In this document: piece by piece, positions 8,169-16,663 of the stretch
Layout of the letters: each line of letters opens with the position of its first letter
Numbering within the stretch: the stretch's first letter is position 1
Origin: Kaistia algarum
GTDB taxonomy: Bacteria > Pseudomonadota > Alphaproteobacteria > Rhizobiales > Kaistiaceae
DNA: 64,000 nucleotides
Direction: 5' to 3'
Assembly: GCF_026343945.1 (NCBI RefSeq)
Contig: NZ_JAPKNJ010000001.1
Location: 2,170,001 to 2,234,000, forward strand
Position numbers and translations under genes: made by a program
Notes under the pieces: model-generated
Databases searched by the model: none
The model's input: the letters and a program-made list of their open reading frames with translations, nothing else
What the model was told of the DNA's origin: nothing

Positions 8169-9541
8169 TGGAGATGGATGCAAAGCTCGGAAACGCGGCC
8201 TCGCCCGACAGTGTCGACCTGAAGACGAAGCTTACGGAGGCGTCCGTCCGCTATCTGATGGCGAGCTATGTCGACATGCACGGCGTGTCGAAGGCCAAGA
8301 TGGTACCCGTCGATCATCTCGAGCAGATGATGGATGGATCGGAGCTCTTTACCGGTGCGGCGCTTGATGGCGTACCGCAGGCCGTCAATGACGAGGAAGT
8401 CTCCGCCCATCCGGACGGTCGGTCGATGGCCGTCCTGCCCTGGCGGCCGGAGGTGGCGTGGTTCGCCAGCGATCTCTGGCTCGGCGGCGCGCCGTTCGAG
8501 GCCTGCAGCCGCGGCATCCTGAAGCGCCAGATGGCCGATGCCGCGTCGCTCGGCTACATTTTCAACCTCGGCATGGAGGCGGAGTTCTACGTTCTCGCCG
8601 ATACGCCCGACGGTCCGAAGCCCTTGTCGGAACGCCGGCTCTCCAAGCCCTGTTATGACGGCTCGATGCTGCTCGACAATCTGACCTGGATCGATCAGAT
8701 GGTGTCGGCGATGAACAAGCTCGGCTGGGATGTCTACTCCTTCGACCAGGAGGACGGCCTCGGCCAGTTCGAGATCGATTTCAATTATGCCGACGCGGTC
8801 ACCATGTCCGACCGCTTCACCTTCCTGCGTCTGATGGCCAGCAACATTGCTCGGCAGAATGGCGCTTTCGCCAGCTTCATGCCCAAGCCCTATGCGGACC
8901 GCACCGGTTCCGGTGCCCATTTCAACATGTCGTTTGCCGACATCGCCTCGGGTCGCAACGCTTTTGCCGACCCCGCCGATCCGCGCGGCTGCGGCCTCTC
9001 CAAGCTTGGCTACCAGTTTATCGCGGGCGTGCTCCGGCATCTGCCGGCGATCTGCGCCGTGGTTGCGCCGACGGTGAACAGCTATAAGCGTCTGGTCAAA
9101 CAGGGCAGCATGTCGGGCTTCACCTGGGCGCCGATCTTTGCCTGCTATGGCAACAACAACCGTACCAACGCGCTGCGCATCCCGCTTTCGGGCGGACGCG
9201 TCGAATTGCGCGCGGCCGACAGTGCCTGCAATCCCTATCTGGGCGCTGCCATGGTGCTGGCCGCTGGCCTCGAAGGCATCCGAGAGGAACTGGATCCCGG
9301 CGAGCCGAACCGCGGCAACATGTATGAAAGCTCCGAGGCGGAACTCACCGCCCGCGGTATTCGCCAATTGCCGCGCACGCTTGGCGAGGCGGTGGAAGCC
9401 TTTGCCGCCGATCCGCTGTCGCGGCAGGTGCTGGGCGAGGGCATGGCCAATAGCTGGACCGACTACAAGCGCGGCGAATGGCTCTCCTATATGGCGCATG
9501 TCTCGCAATGGGAGCAGGACCGCTATCTCCGTTTCTTCTGA
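8168..9541 (+). CDS. Glutamine synthetase-family ligase, type III/GlnT-like
   Basis: This 457-aa protein has the GS fold: the beta-grasp N-terminal region (ASVRYLMASYVDMHGVSKAKMVP) and catalytic stretches NLGMEAEFYVL, QFEIDFNYADAV, the GSGAHFNMSF ATP/metal motif, NSYKRL and the arginine motif NNNRTNALRIP. Adenylylation-type features of GlnA are not evident. It resembles the alphaproteobacterial GlnT group, related to gamma-glutamylmethylamide synthetases and other gamma-glutamyl-amine ligases that join glutamate to ammonia or an amine with ATP. Coupled to a creatininase-like hydrolase and near a Rieske enzyme that may demethylate, it could trap an amine released in the pathway. The amine is not determined. 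A second ATG two codons in is also a possible start. Confidence 0.88.
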   Translation: MEMDAKLGNAASPDSVDLKTKLTEASVRYLMASYVDMHGVSKAKMVPVDHLEQMMDGSELFTGAALDGVPQAVNDEEVSAHPDGRSMAVLPWRPEVAWFASDLWLGGAPFEACSRGILKRQMADAASLGYIFNLGMEAEFYVLADTPDGPKPLSERRLSKPCYDGSMLLDNLTWIDQMVSAMNKLGWDVYSFDQEDGLGQFEIDFNYADAVTMSDRFTFLRLMASNIARQNGAFASFMPKPYADRTGSGAHFNMSFADIASGRNAFADPADPRGCGLSKLGYQFIAGVLRHLPAICAVVAPTVNSYKRLVKQGSMSGFTWAPIFACYGNNNRTNALRIPLSGGRVELRAADSACNPYLGAAMVLAAGLEGIREELDPGEPNRGNMYESSEAELTARGIRQLPRTLGEAVEAFAADPLSRQVLGEGMANSWTDYKRGEWLSYMAHVSQWEQDRYLRFF

Positions 9542-9599
9542 GGATTGCGAAGCCCGCGCCTTGGTGGCGTGGGCGTCTCTCGAACGAGCAGGAGATCGC

Positions 9600-10193
9600 A
9601 TGGCCGGACCATCGACACACCGCGTCGTCGGCATCAGCGGTAACATCACGCGCCCGTCCAAGACCTTTGCGCTGGTTGAGGAGATCGCGCGCTCGATCGG
9701 CGAGCGCCACCGCATGCCATGGCGGGCCATCGACCTCGTCGATCTCGGCCCTTCGCTAGGATCGTCGACGAGCCTGGGCTCGCTCGATCCCGCCGCCCGC
9801 GATCTCGTTCGTGGGATTCTGGCGGCGGACGTGCTCGTGATCGGCACGCCGATCTACAAGGGCAGCTATTCCGGGCTGCTCAAGCATTTCTTCGATCTGC
9901 TTGAACCCGCCTCGCTGATGGGCAAGACGGTTCTGCTCGCCGCGACCGGCGGCAGCGATCGCCATACACTGGCGATCGAATATCAGTTGCGGCCTTTGAT
10001 GAGCTTCTTCATGACGCATACGGTCCCGACCGGCGTCTATGCGACTGCGTCCGACTTCATCGACGGAAGGCCGGGGAGCCTCGCCTTCCGCAATAGGATT
10101 CAACTGGCGATGGACGAGGTCGATCGCCTGCTCGCCCCGCCCTATGCTGCCTCTTCTTTTGAAACGCACCCCTCCAACCGGGAAACCGCCTGA
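9600..10193 (+). CDS. NAD(P)H-dependent FMN reductase
   Basis: The start is set at the ATG at 9600, where AGGAG lies five bases upstream; earlier frame is the shadow of the ligase gene. The 197-aa product has the flavodoxin-like fold of SsuE/MsuE reductases: [21 protein letters not shown] at the N terminus for FMN phosphate, [21 protein letters not shown] near 80-100 and [26 protein letters not shown]. These enzymes make free FMNH2 for two-component monooxygenases. The obvious client is the luciferase-like monooxygenase at 2823-3932 in the other arm. The stop overlaps the next start by one base (TGATG). Confidence 0.9.
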   Translation: MAGPSTHRVVGISGNITRPSKTFALVEEIARSIGERHRMPWRAIDLVDLGPSLGSSTSLGSLDPAARDLVRGILAADVLVIGTPIYKGSYSGLLKHFFDLLEPASLMGKTVLLAATGGSDRHTLAIEYQLRPLMSFFMTHTVPTGVYATASDFIDGRPGSLAFRNRIQLAMDEVDRLLAPPYAASSFETHPSNRETA

Positions 10194-10621
10194 TGGCTAC
10201 TCTCACGCCCTTCCATATCGCCTTCCCCGTCGACGATCTGCCGGCAGCCCGCGCCTTCTATGGCGAACTGCTCGGCTGCGAGGAGGGCCGCAGCTCTGAC
10301 CATTGGATCGATTTCAGCCTGTTCGGGCACCAGATCGTTGCCCATTACAAGCCGAAGGCCGAAGGCGAGACCGGCCCGCACCACAATCCGGTTGACGGTC
10401 ACGACGTGCCCGTGCCGCATTTCGGTGTCGTGCTGGAAATGCCGGAATGGGAGGCCCTCGCCGAGAAGCTGAAGGCAGCGAACGTCAAGTTCGTGATCGA
10501 GCCCTATATCCGCTTCAAGGGCCAGGTCGGCGAGCAGGCGACGATGTTCTTCTTCGATCCGGCCGGCAATGCGCTGGAATTCAAGGCCTTCGCCGATATG
10601 AGCCAGATCTTCGCGAAGTAA
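10193..10621 (+). CDS. VOC-superfamily (glyoxalase/bleomycin-resistance/dioxygenase) protein
   Basis: This 142-aa protein shows two beta-alpha-beta-beta-beta modules of the vicinal oxygen chelate fold: [23 protein letters not shown] at residues 7-29 and [25 protein letters not shown] near 66-90, ending with [15 protein letters not shown]. The metal ligands fit His8, His66 and the C-terminal Glu in ALEFK. Members include lyases, extradiol dioxygenases and isomerases, so the reaction is open. It is the last gene of the plus-strand arm, translationally coupled to the FMN reductase. It is convergent with the IclR gene, with stops only 5 bp apart in a GGCGCTAGCGCC palindrome (10622-10633). Confidence 0.85.
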   Translation: MATLTPFHIAFPVDDLPAARAFYGELLGCEEGRSSDHWIDFSLFGHQIVAHYKPKAEGETGPHHNPVDGHDVPVPHFGVVLEMPEWEALAEKLKAANVKFVIEPYIRFKGQVGEQATMFFFDPAGNALEFKAFADMSQIFAK

Positions 10622-10625
10622 GGCG

Positions 10626-11423
10626 CTAGCGCCATGCCTCGGCGGAAGGCAGCCCGCCAAGGCTCTGCGCGATGCGATCGGCGGCGGCGATGACCGCCTC
10701 GGCCAGCGCCGGAATGGCACTGCTGCCCACGACCTGCTTCAAGCCGGTCACGCTGATCGCGCCGACGACTTGGCCGGCGCGGTCGAAAATCGAGGTGGCG
10801 ACGCAGAGGACGCCCTCATTGTCCTCCTCGTCATCCGTTGCATAGCGTCGCTCCGCGATCCGGCCCAATTCCGCGTCCATCGCGGCGAGGTCCGTGATCG
10901 TGCTCGGCGTGCGCCTTGGCATGCCGGTTCGCTGCAGGATATTGAGCGCCGTCTCGCGCGACAGCGCCGCCAGCATGGCCTTGCCGACGCCCGAGCAATG
11001 CGGCAGCTCGCGCCTTCCGAGCGCAGCGTCGAAGCGAACCGCACCGGGCGCGTCGACGCGTCCCACCACAACGGCAAAGCCGTCATCCAGGATCGCCACG
11101 CGTGACGTCATCGCCAGAAGCTGCGTCAAATCGCGCAGCTCCGGCATGGCGAGATCGGCCAGCGCGATGTTGGCGATCGCGAGATCGCCCAGCCGGACCA
11201 TGGTCATGCCCAGCCGGTAGCGGCGGGCCATGCCGTCGCCGGTATCGGCCACCAGTCCTCGCGCCAGGAGAGTTTGCAGGATGGCGTAGGTCGCGGCTTT
11301 CGACAGCGACGCGCCCAATGCGAGATCGGTCAGGCGGGCGCCCTCCCGTCCGGCCGATGCCACGAGTTCGAGCACGTCGAGCGCCCGCCCAAGGCTCTGA
11401 ACCCGATAGCTCTCGTCCGTCAT
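10626..11423 (-). CDS. IclR-family transcriptional regulator
   Basis: The start is placed at the ATG at 11423 (MTDESYRVQSLGRALDVLELV), with GGAG six bases upstream, giving 265 aa. The winged HTH is residues 8-70 (ARLTDLALGASLSKAATYAILQTLLARGLV). The ligand-binding domain follows, with LPHCSGVGKAMLAAL and the C-terminal DRAGQVVGAISVTG typical of IclR. Family members bind a small metabolite and usually control a divergent catabolic operon and themselves. Here the divergent unit is the SDR followed by the polyamine-type ABC genes, and the intergenic region holds a KdgR-like palindrome and repeats. It could also act on the left island, but that island's operator looks different. Confidence 0.93.
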   Translation of the reverse strand: MTDESYRVQSLGRALDVLELVASAGREGARLTDLALGASLSKAATYAILQTLLARGLVADTGDGMARRYRLGMTMVRLGDLAIANIALADLAMPELRDLTQLLAMTSRVAILDDGFAVVVGRVDAPGAVRFDAALGRRELPHCSGVGKAMLAALSRETALNILQRTGMPRRTPSTITDLAAMDAELGRIAERRYATDDEEDNEGVLCVATSIFDRAGQVVGAISVTGLKQVVGSSAIPALAEAVIAAADRIAQSLGGLPSAEAWR

Positions 11424-11506
11424 CCGATTCTCCGGCCGAATTTCGGGATGGATCGCCGCCAGCCGGCTCGATTGACACCCCAATTGAAGCGGCGTAGCGT
11501 ATTGCT

Positions 11507-11536
11507 ATACAAAACACTGTTTTGCAATACGAAACA
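11507..11536. promoter_or_regulatory. IclR/KdgR-like operator between IclR and SDR genes
   Basis: Contains a perfect 7-bp-arm inverted repeat CAAAACA-C-TGTTTTG (11510-11524) and a direct repeat ATACAAAACA / ATACGAAACA starting at 11507 and 11527, two helical turns apart. The RAAACR-NN-YGTTTY shape matches the published operator type of KdgR, an IclR-family repressor. It sits 83 bp upstream of the IclR start and about 96 bp before the SDR start. Confidence 0.6.
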
Positions 11537-11631
11537 AGCGGGCATATCGGTGTGACGATCGCGGTGGCCAAAAGTTGGCGGACGGCCTCGCCGGGTTCCC
11601 TGTTTCGGTTGCTTCGGGCGGGATGGACGGC

Positions 11632-12408
11632 ATGGATACGGACTTCGAGAACGCGCGCTATCCGAGCTTGAAGGGTCGGGTCGTCTTCGTCACCGGCGGG
11701 GGAAGCGGCATCGGCGCCAGCCTCGTCGAACATTTCGCCGCGCAGGGCGCGCGGGTGAGTTTCGTCGACATTGCCGAGGCGCCGTCGCGCGCGCTCGTGG
11801 ACCGGATCGCCGCGGCCGGCCATGCGGCCCCCGATTTCATCCCCTGCGATCTGCGCGATATCGAGGCGCTGCAGGCGGCGATCGCCACGACCCGCGACCG
11901 GCACGGACCGATCCGCGTTCTGCTCAACAATGCCGGCAATGACGATCGCCACCGCACTGAGGACGTCACGGTCGCCTATTGGGACGACCGGATGGCGGTC
12001 AATGTGCGCCACCAGTTCTTCGCCGCGCAGGCTGTGCGCCCGCAGATGCGTGAGGCCGGCGGCGGCTCGATCGTGAATTTCGGCTCGATCACCTGGATGG
12101 TCGGCGATGCCGATTGTCCGGCTTATGTGACGAGCAAGGCCGCGATCACCGGCATGACGCGGGCGCTGGCGCGCGAGTTTGGCCCCGAGCGCATCCGGGT
12201 CAACTGCATGATTCCGGGGTGGGTCATGACCGAGCGGCAGATGACGTTGTGGCTGAACGCCGATGGCGAGCGGCAGATTGCCGAGCGCCAGTGCCTGGCC
12301 GACCGGCTGCAGCCTTCTGACATTGCCCGCATGGCCCTGTTCCTCGCCGCCGATGACAGCCGCATGTGCACGTCGCAGCCGTTCATCGTCGATGGCGGCT
12401 GGGTCTGA
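11632..12408 (+). CDS. Short-chain dehydrogenase/reductase
   Basis: This 258-aa classical SDR has the Rossmann motif TGGGSGIG (21-28), Asp46 after beta-2 (SFVDIAE, favouring NAD), LLNNAGNDD near 98-105, catalytic Ser152 and the YVTSK motif with Tyr165 and Lys169. The cofactor-loop IPGWVMTERQ is also normal. The ATG at 11632 is preferred; a second ATG at 11623 and a TTG at 11575 are possible and none has a strong ribosome-binding site. The gene is the first of a plus-strand unit with the polyamine-type importer, so it probably oxidises the imported compound or a product. Related SDRs act on sugars, sugar acids and polyols. Confidence 0.9.
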   Translation: MDTDFENARYPSLKGRVVFVTGGGSGIGASLVEHFAAQGARVSFVDIAEAPSRALVDRIAAAGHAAPDFIPCDLRDIEALQAAIATTRDRHGPIRVLLNNAGNDDRHRTEDVTVAYWDDRMAVNVRHQFFAAQAVRPQMREAGGGSIVNFGSITWMVGDADCPAYVTSKAAITGMTRALAREFGPERIRVNCMIPGWVMTERQMTLWLNADGERQIAERQCLADRLQPSDIARMALFLAADDSRMCTSQPFIVDGGWV

Positions 12409-12529
12409 GAGCGAAGCGATTGGTGAAGCGGAGGACGGGATAGGGATCCGTCCAAGCTTTGCCTTCATCCGGCGGTCCGACCGCCGGAAGCTGGAACGAA
12501 CGACAAGAACCAACCAGAGGAGAACCGTC

Positions 12530-13561
12530 GTGATCGATTTTGCAAAGGCCAGTCGCGGCCTTGTGACCGCAGCCGCGTTGGCGGCTGGGCTCTGGGCATC
12601 GGCCGCATCGGCCGAGTCGCTGCGGATCCTGGCCTGGGAAGGCTATGCCGACAAGGATTGGGTGGCCGATTTCGAGAAGGAAACCGGCATCGACGTCAAC
12701 GTCGTCTTCATCGGCAGCGATGATGAGATCTGGGCCAAGATCAAGGGCAGCGAGGGCAAGGACTTCGACCTCTTCGCGGTCAATACGGCCCAGCTGCAGC
12801 GCTATATCGACGCGAAGCTGGTCACGCCGTTCGACCTCGACAAAATCCCGAACCAGAAGGACGTGCTGCCGCGCTTCGCCGATATCACCAAGATCACCGG
12901 TGACAGCCGCGACGGCAAAATCTACGGCATTCCGTTCTGCTTCGATTCGATCGGCCTGATCTACGACACCGACAAGGTGAACCCGGCCCCGACCGGCATG
13001 GATGTCCTGTGGGATCCGAAATATCAGGGCAAGGTGCTCGCCTATGACAATGGCGAGCATAATTTCTCCTTCACCGCGCTGACGCTCGGCATCGAGAACC
13101 CGTTCCATCTCAGCGACGCGCAGATGCAGCAGGTCAAGGACAAGCTGATCGCGCTGAAGCCGAACGTCCTCTCCTTCTATACGACCGCCGACGAGGCGCA
13201 GCAGATCTACCAGAACAACGATGTCGCGCTGATCTGGGCCAACTACGGCCAGCAGCAGGTCAAGGCGCTGCAGAAGATCGGTGCCCATGTCGCCTATATC
13301 AATCCGAAGGAGGGCGCGCTCGCCTGGCTCGACAATTGGACGATGACCAGTGGGGTCCAGAACAAGGATGCCGCCGAGAAGTGGGTCAATTTCGTCCTGC
13401 AGAAGAAGATCAGCGGCCAGCTTTCGGAGCGTACCGGCTTCGGCAATACGGTGGTCGACACCGGCAGCGCCAATCCGAACGACAAGCTCGTCTGGCTCGA
13501 GCAGGTCGAGGATCCGCTGAAGCGCTCTGACTTGTGGAACGAGATCAAGGCAGCCCCCTGA
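12530..13561 (+). CDS. Spermidine/putrescine-type ABC transporter substrate-binding protein (PotD-like)
   Basis: The start is the GTG at 12530, with AGGAG seven bases upstream; upstream frame overlaps the SDR. The 343-aa product has a signal peptide (VTAAALAAGLWASAASA) and a family-1/8 periplasmic binding domain: LRILAWEGYADKDWVADFEKETG, DDEIWAKIKGSEGKDFDLFAVN, and DVALIWANYGQQQVKALQ in the second lobe. It belongs to the PotD/PotF group that binds polyamines but also opines, amino-alcohols and sugar-related compounds. Partners are the ATPase and two permeases that follow directly. Its link with an SDR and an IclR regulator suggests a carbon source rather than only polyamine import. Confidence 0.92.
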   Translation: MIDFAKASRGLVTAAALAAGLWASAASAESLRILAWEGYADKDWVADFEKETGIDVNVVFIGSDDEIWAKIKGSEGKDFDLFAVNTAQLQRYIDAKLVTPFDLDKIPNQKDVLPRFADITKITGDSRDGKIYGIPFCFDSIGLIYDTDKVNPAPTGMDVLWDPKYQGKVLAYDNGEHNFSFTALTLGIENPFHLSDAQMQQVKDKLIALKPNVLSFYTTADEAQQIYQNNDVALIWANYGQQQVKALQKIGAHVAYINPKEGALAWLDNWTMTSGVQNKDAAEKWVNFVLQKKISGQLSERTGFGNTVVDTGSANPNDKLVWLEQVEDPLKRSDLWNEIKAAP

Positions 13562-13595
13562 TCCCGGTTCGCTTCGGCTGAAGCTTCATAGGATC

Positions 13596-13619
13596 TGGGT
13601 CCGGCCATAGCCGGACCCA
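13596..13619 (+). terminator. Stem-loop after PotD-like gene
   Basis: Perfect 10-bp stem TGGGTCCGGC / GCCGGACCCA with a CATA loop, followed by TTTGT. It lies between the binding-protein stop (13561) and the ATPase start (13640). It fits a partial terminator or stabilising hairpin that sets higher expression of the binding protein than of the membrane components. Confidence 0.7.
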
Positions 13620-13639
13620 TTTGTCTATACAAACGGACA

Positions 13640-14746
13640 ATGATGACCGATCCGCGCATCCTTCTCGAATTGCGTTCCGTGACGAAGTCCTACGGCTCGA
13701 CGGCTATTCTTCACAGCGTCGATCTGGCTGTCCGGGATGGCGAGTTCATCACCATTCTCGGGCCGTCCGGATCGGGAAAGACCACGATCCTCCGGATGAT
13801 CGGCGGCTTTACCGCGCCGAGCGGCGGACAGATCCTGCTCGACGGCGCCGACATCAGCCGTGTGCCGACTAATAAGCGGCCGTTCAACACGGTATTCCAG
13901 GACTACGCGCTGTTTCCGCACCTGACGGTCGAGGCGAATGTCGCCTATGGCCTCTCCGTGCGCGGCACGCCGAAGGCAGAGATCGCGCGGCGCGTTCCCG
14001 AGGCGCTCGAACTCGTCCAGCTCGGCGCGTTCGGCAAGCGCTATCCGGCGCAGCTTTCCGGCGGCCAGCGCCAGCGCGTGGCGCTCGCCCGCGCCATCAT
14101 CTGCCGGCCGCGCCTCGTGCTGCTCGACGAGCCTCTGGCCGCGCTCGATGTAGAGCTCAGGCGCCAGATGCAGAGCTTCCTGAAGTCGGTGCAGAGCGAG
14201 ATCCGCACCACCTTCCTGTTCGTCACCCACGACCAAGAAGAGGCGATCGCCATGGCCGATCGCATCTGCGTCATGAGTGCCGGCCAGATCGAGCAGCTCG
14301 GATCGCCGCATGAGGTCTATTATAAGCCGACATCGGAATTCGTCGCCCGTTTCTTTGGCGAGAACAATCTGATCGCCGGCACGCTGGGCGCCGTCGAAGG
14401 CGATGTCCGTGCGATCGACACCGCGCTCGGTCGTCTCCTCTGCGCGATCGACGGTCAGCCGGAGATCGCATCGGCTCCGGCGGGTGCGCGTGCCTTTGCC
14501 GTGTTCCGGCCGGAGACGCTCAGGGTGGGCGGGCCGAGTGAATCCGGGAATGGTGTTACGGGTCATATCGGCCGCCTTGCCTTTGGCGGCGCCTCGACGA
14601 TGGCGACGCTTCTTCCGGGCGGCGACGGATCGGCCGTTCCTATCAAGATGCGTCTGGCGAGCCGGGTCGAGGGCGCGCCGTTACAGGAGGGTGAGCCGGC
14701 GACCTTCGCCTTCCGCGTTCGCGATACGCGCCTGGTGCTGGCGTGA
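13640..14746 (+). CDS. ABC transporter ATP-binding protein (PotA-like)
   Basis: This 368-aa protein has Walker A GPSGSGKTT (about 45-53), Q-loop TVFQDYALFPHLTVEANVAYGL (PotA/MalK type), signature LSGGQRQR, Walker B LVLLDEPLAALDVE and H-loop VTHDQEEAIAMAD. A C-terminal TOBE regulatory domain (about 245-368) carries FAVFRPETLRV. That layout defines the polyamine/iron/sugar importers with paired MalF/G-like permeases. No strong ribosome-binding site is seen before the ATG at 13640, and ATG ATG is duplicated. Its stop overlaps the next start by 4 bp (GTGA). Confidence 0.93.
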   Translation: MMTDPRILLELRSVTKSYGSTAILHSVDLAVRDGEFITILGPSGSGKTTILRMIGGFTAPSGGQILLDGADISRVPTNKRPFNTVFQDYALFPHLTVEANVAYGLSVRGTPKAEIARRVPEALELVQLGAFGKRYPAQLSGGQRQRVALARAIICRPRLVLLDEPLAALDVELRRQMQSFLKSVQSEIRTTFLFVTHDQEEAIAMADRICVMSAGQIEQLGSPHEVYYKPTSEFVARFFGENNLIAGTLGAVEGDVRAIDTALGRLLCAIDGQPEIASAPAGARAFAVFRPETLRVGGPSESGNGVTGHIGRLAFGGASTMATLLPGGDGSAVPIKMRLASRVEGAPLQEGEPATFAFRVRDTRLVLA

Positions 14747-15606
14747 GCACGGAACGCGCCGGTCCGGACAGGTTGCGGCCGCTCGCGGTCGCCTCGGCGG
14801 CCTACGCGCTGCCGGTGTTCTTCATCGTCCTGCCGCTTGCGACCTTTCTCGTCTATTCGTTCTTCAGCGTCGATCACGGCGAGATGAAATTCACGCTGAC
14901 GCTGGTGAACTATATCCGCTTCTTCGCCGATCCGGTCTTCCTGCCGGTTTTCTGGCGCACCGTGGCGCTCTGCTTCGCCGTGGCCCTCATCACGGTCCTC
15001 ATCGGTTATCCGGTTGCCTATTTCCTGACCCAGCTGCGGGGACGGCAGCGTTATCTCGTCCTGATGCTGCTGCTTGTGCCGCTGCTGATGAGCTACGTGA
15101 TCAAGATCTATTCGATCCGTGCCATCCTCGGCGGCAACGGCTTCCTCAACCGCGCGCTCATCGGCCTCGGCATCATCGACAAGCCCCTGACCTTCTTCGT
15201 CTTCAATCTGAACGCCGTCCTGCTGACCCTGACGCTGCTCCTCATCCCCTATGCAGTGCTGCCCTTGTTCCTGGCGCTCGAGCGCGTGCCGGCGGCGCTG
15301 AAGCAGGCCTCCGCTGATCTCGGCGCCAGCGCGGCGCAGACCTTCTGGCGGGTCACGTTCCCGCTCAGCCTGCCAGGCGTCGCTTCGGCGTTGAGCTTCG
15401 TGTTCGTGCTGGCGATCGGCGATTTCCTGACTCCGCAGATGGTCGGCGGCCAGAGCGGTTTCACCTTCGGGCGCATCATCTACAGCCAGTTCGGCACGGC
15501 CTATAACTGGCCGTTCGGCGCGGCGCTGTCGGTGATCCTCGCCGTCGTCGTCATCGTGGCGATGAGCCTGGGCTCCCGCTTTGACGGCAGAAAGAGGCGC
15601 GGATGA
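14743..15606 (+). CDS. ABC transporter permease (PotB-like)
   Basis: This 287-aa inner-membrane protein starts at a GTG that overlaps the ATPase stop as GTGA. Six membrane spans are visible: about 15-38, 67-90, 100-120, 146-170, 205-225 and 255-278. Between spans lies the conserved EAA loop EAA-like sequence KQASADLGASAAQTFWRVTFPLSLPG, which docks to the ATPase. GVASALSFVFVLAIGDFLTPQMVGG is typical of the polyamine PotB group. It pairs with the PotC-like permease downstream. Confidence 0.92.
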   Translation: MSTERAGPDRLRPLAVASAAYALPVFFIVLPLATFLVYSFFSVDHGEMKFTLTLVNYIRFFADPVFLPVFWRTVALCFAVALITVLIGYPVAYFLTQLRGRQRYLVLMLLLVPLLMSYVIKIYSIRAILGGNGFLNRALIGLGIIDKPLTFFVFNLNAVLLTLTLLLIPYAVLPLFLALERVPAALKQASADLGASAAQTFWRVTFPLSLPGVASALSFVFVLAIGDFLTPQMVGGQSGFTFGRIIYSQFGTAYNWPFGAALSVILAVVVIVAMSLGSRFDGRKRRG

Positions 15607-16409
15607 TGGAGAACCGCCGCGCCCTCTGGCCGCTCGGCCTGATCACCGCCCTCGTCTTTGTCCTGCTCTATGGACCGATCCTCGTGCCGATCGTCTCGTC
15701 GCTGTTTCTTGTCCAGCATGGCCTCGTCGACTGGTCGCAGCCGACCTTCTCGGCCTATGTCGCGCTCGCCACGAACGAGGACATTTTGAGCGCGCTCACG
15801 ACGACGCTGGTCGTCGGCCTATCGGCAGTGGTCCTCTCCGTCGCGATGGGGACTGTGCTGGCGCTCTATTATCATTCGGGCACCGGCCGCGCCCGTGCCG
15901 TCCTCCAATTCGTGATCTTCCTGCCCTTCCTGATGCCGCCGATCATCACCGGCCTGTCGCTGCTGATCTTCTTCCGCGAGATCGAGTTCGAGCGCAGCCT
16001 CATCACGGTCGTGATCGGCCATACGGTGTTCGTCCTGGCGCTCGTCTACCGCACGATCCTGACGCGGCTGCAATCGCTGAGCCCCTCGCTGATCGAGGCT
16101 TCCTATGATCTGGGCGCCAGTGGGTGGCAGACCTTCATCCGCATCCTGCTGCCGAACCTCTCCAGCTCGATCATCGGCGGAGCGATCCTTGCCTTCGCCC
16201 TCTCCTTTGACGAGACGATGATCACGCTTCTCCTCACCGGCACGCAGAGCACGCTGCCAGTACGGCTCTGGGCGATGATGCGCCTCGGCTTCGCGCCGGA
16301 CATCAACGCCCTCGTCGCGGTCATCCTCGCCTTTACGACGCTGCTCTGCCTCGCCGCCGTCCGCTTCCTGATCCCTAAGGATCTGCTCAAGGTCGGCGCC
16401 GAAGTCTGA
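15603..16409 (+). CDS. ABC transporter permease (PotC-like)
   Basis: This 268-aa inner-membrane protein starts at an ATG overlapping the preceding stop (ATGA). It shows six hydrophobic spans, with the EAA loop EASYDLGASGWQTFIRILLPNL near 158-179 and the PotC-type ALSFDETMITLLLTGTQSTLPV. It completes a four-component polyamine-type importer with the genes at 12530, 13640 and 14743. No enzyme gene follows in this unit; the next gene begins a separately regulated cluster after 346 bp. Confidence 0.92.
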   Translation: MMENRRALWPLGLITALVFVLLYGPILVPIVSSLFLVQHGLVDWSQPTFSAYVALATNEDILSALTTTLVVGLSAVVLSVAMGTVLALYYHSGTGRARAVLQFVIFLPFLMPPIITGLSLLIFFREIEFERSLITVVIGHTVFVLALVYRTILTRLQSLSPSLIEASYDLGASGWQTFIRILLPNLSSSIIGGAILAFALSFDETMITLLLTGTQSTLPVRLWAMMRLGFAPDINALVAVILAFTTLLCLAAVRFLIPKDLLKVGAEV

Positions 16410-16615
16410 GCGTGCCCGGCGGGCGCATCGGCGCCACAGGCTGGACAAGCCGGTCTCACCCGAGCGATCCGATCGCTTCCTGGCGCCAACGGCTTGTGGC
16501 GCGTCACCCTCATCATCCAGCAGCGGCCACTCGTCGGCGATTACACGGCGCGGGAGAGGCCGTTAGCTCGTTCCGCCGGCCGTATCGCGCGGCACGACGC
16601 CGTATCATCGCTCAT

Positions 16616-16635
16616 ATCATACATGATGCATCATG
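16616..16635. promoter_or_regulatory. Operator, ATCATACATGATGCATCATG
   Basis: Two overlapping palindromes: ATCATACATGAT (16616-16627, one central mismatch) and a perfect CATGATGCATCATG (16622-16635). It abuts the predicted -35 box. A 20-bp sequence matching it at 16 positions lies at 26911-26930, before the convergent operon of the same cluster. The likely ligand is the GntR regulator encoded at 22345, by position. Confidence 0.6.
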
Positions 16636-16663
16636 CTTGACGGCGGTGGAGCCCCCGTATAGT
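16636..16663 (+). promoter_or_regulatory. Sigma-70-like promoter of the first ribose-type operon
   Basis: CTTGAC at 16636-16641, a 16-bp spacer and TATAGT at 16658-16663. The predicted RNA start is near 16670, about 86 bp before the permease ATG. The operator directly upstream of the -35 box would let a bound regulator block or assist polymerase. Confidence 0.5.

Noticed and set aside
7952..9847. A 631-codon open frame on the minus strand
   Set aside because: It is antisense to the creatininase and GlnT-like genes, which have complete family motifs; its product has no recognisable motif. Long antisense frames are common in DNA with GC-rich third positions.
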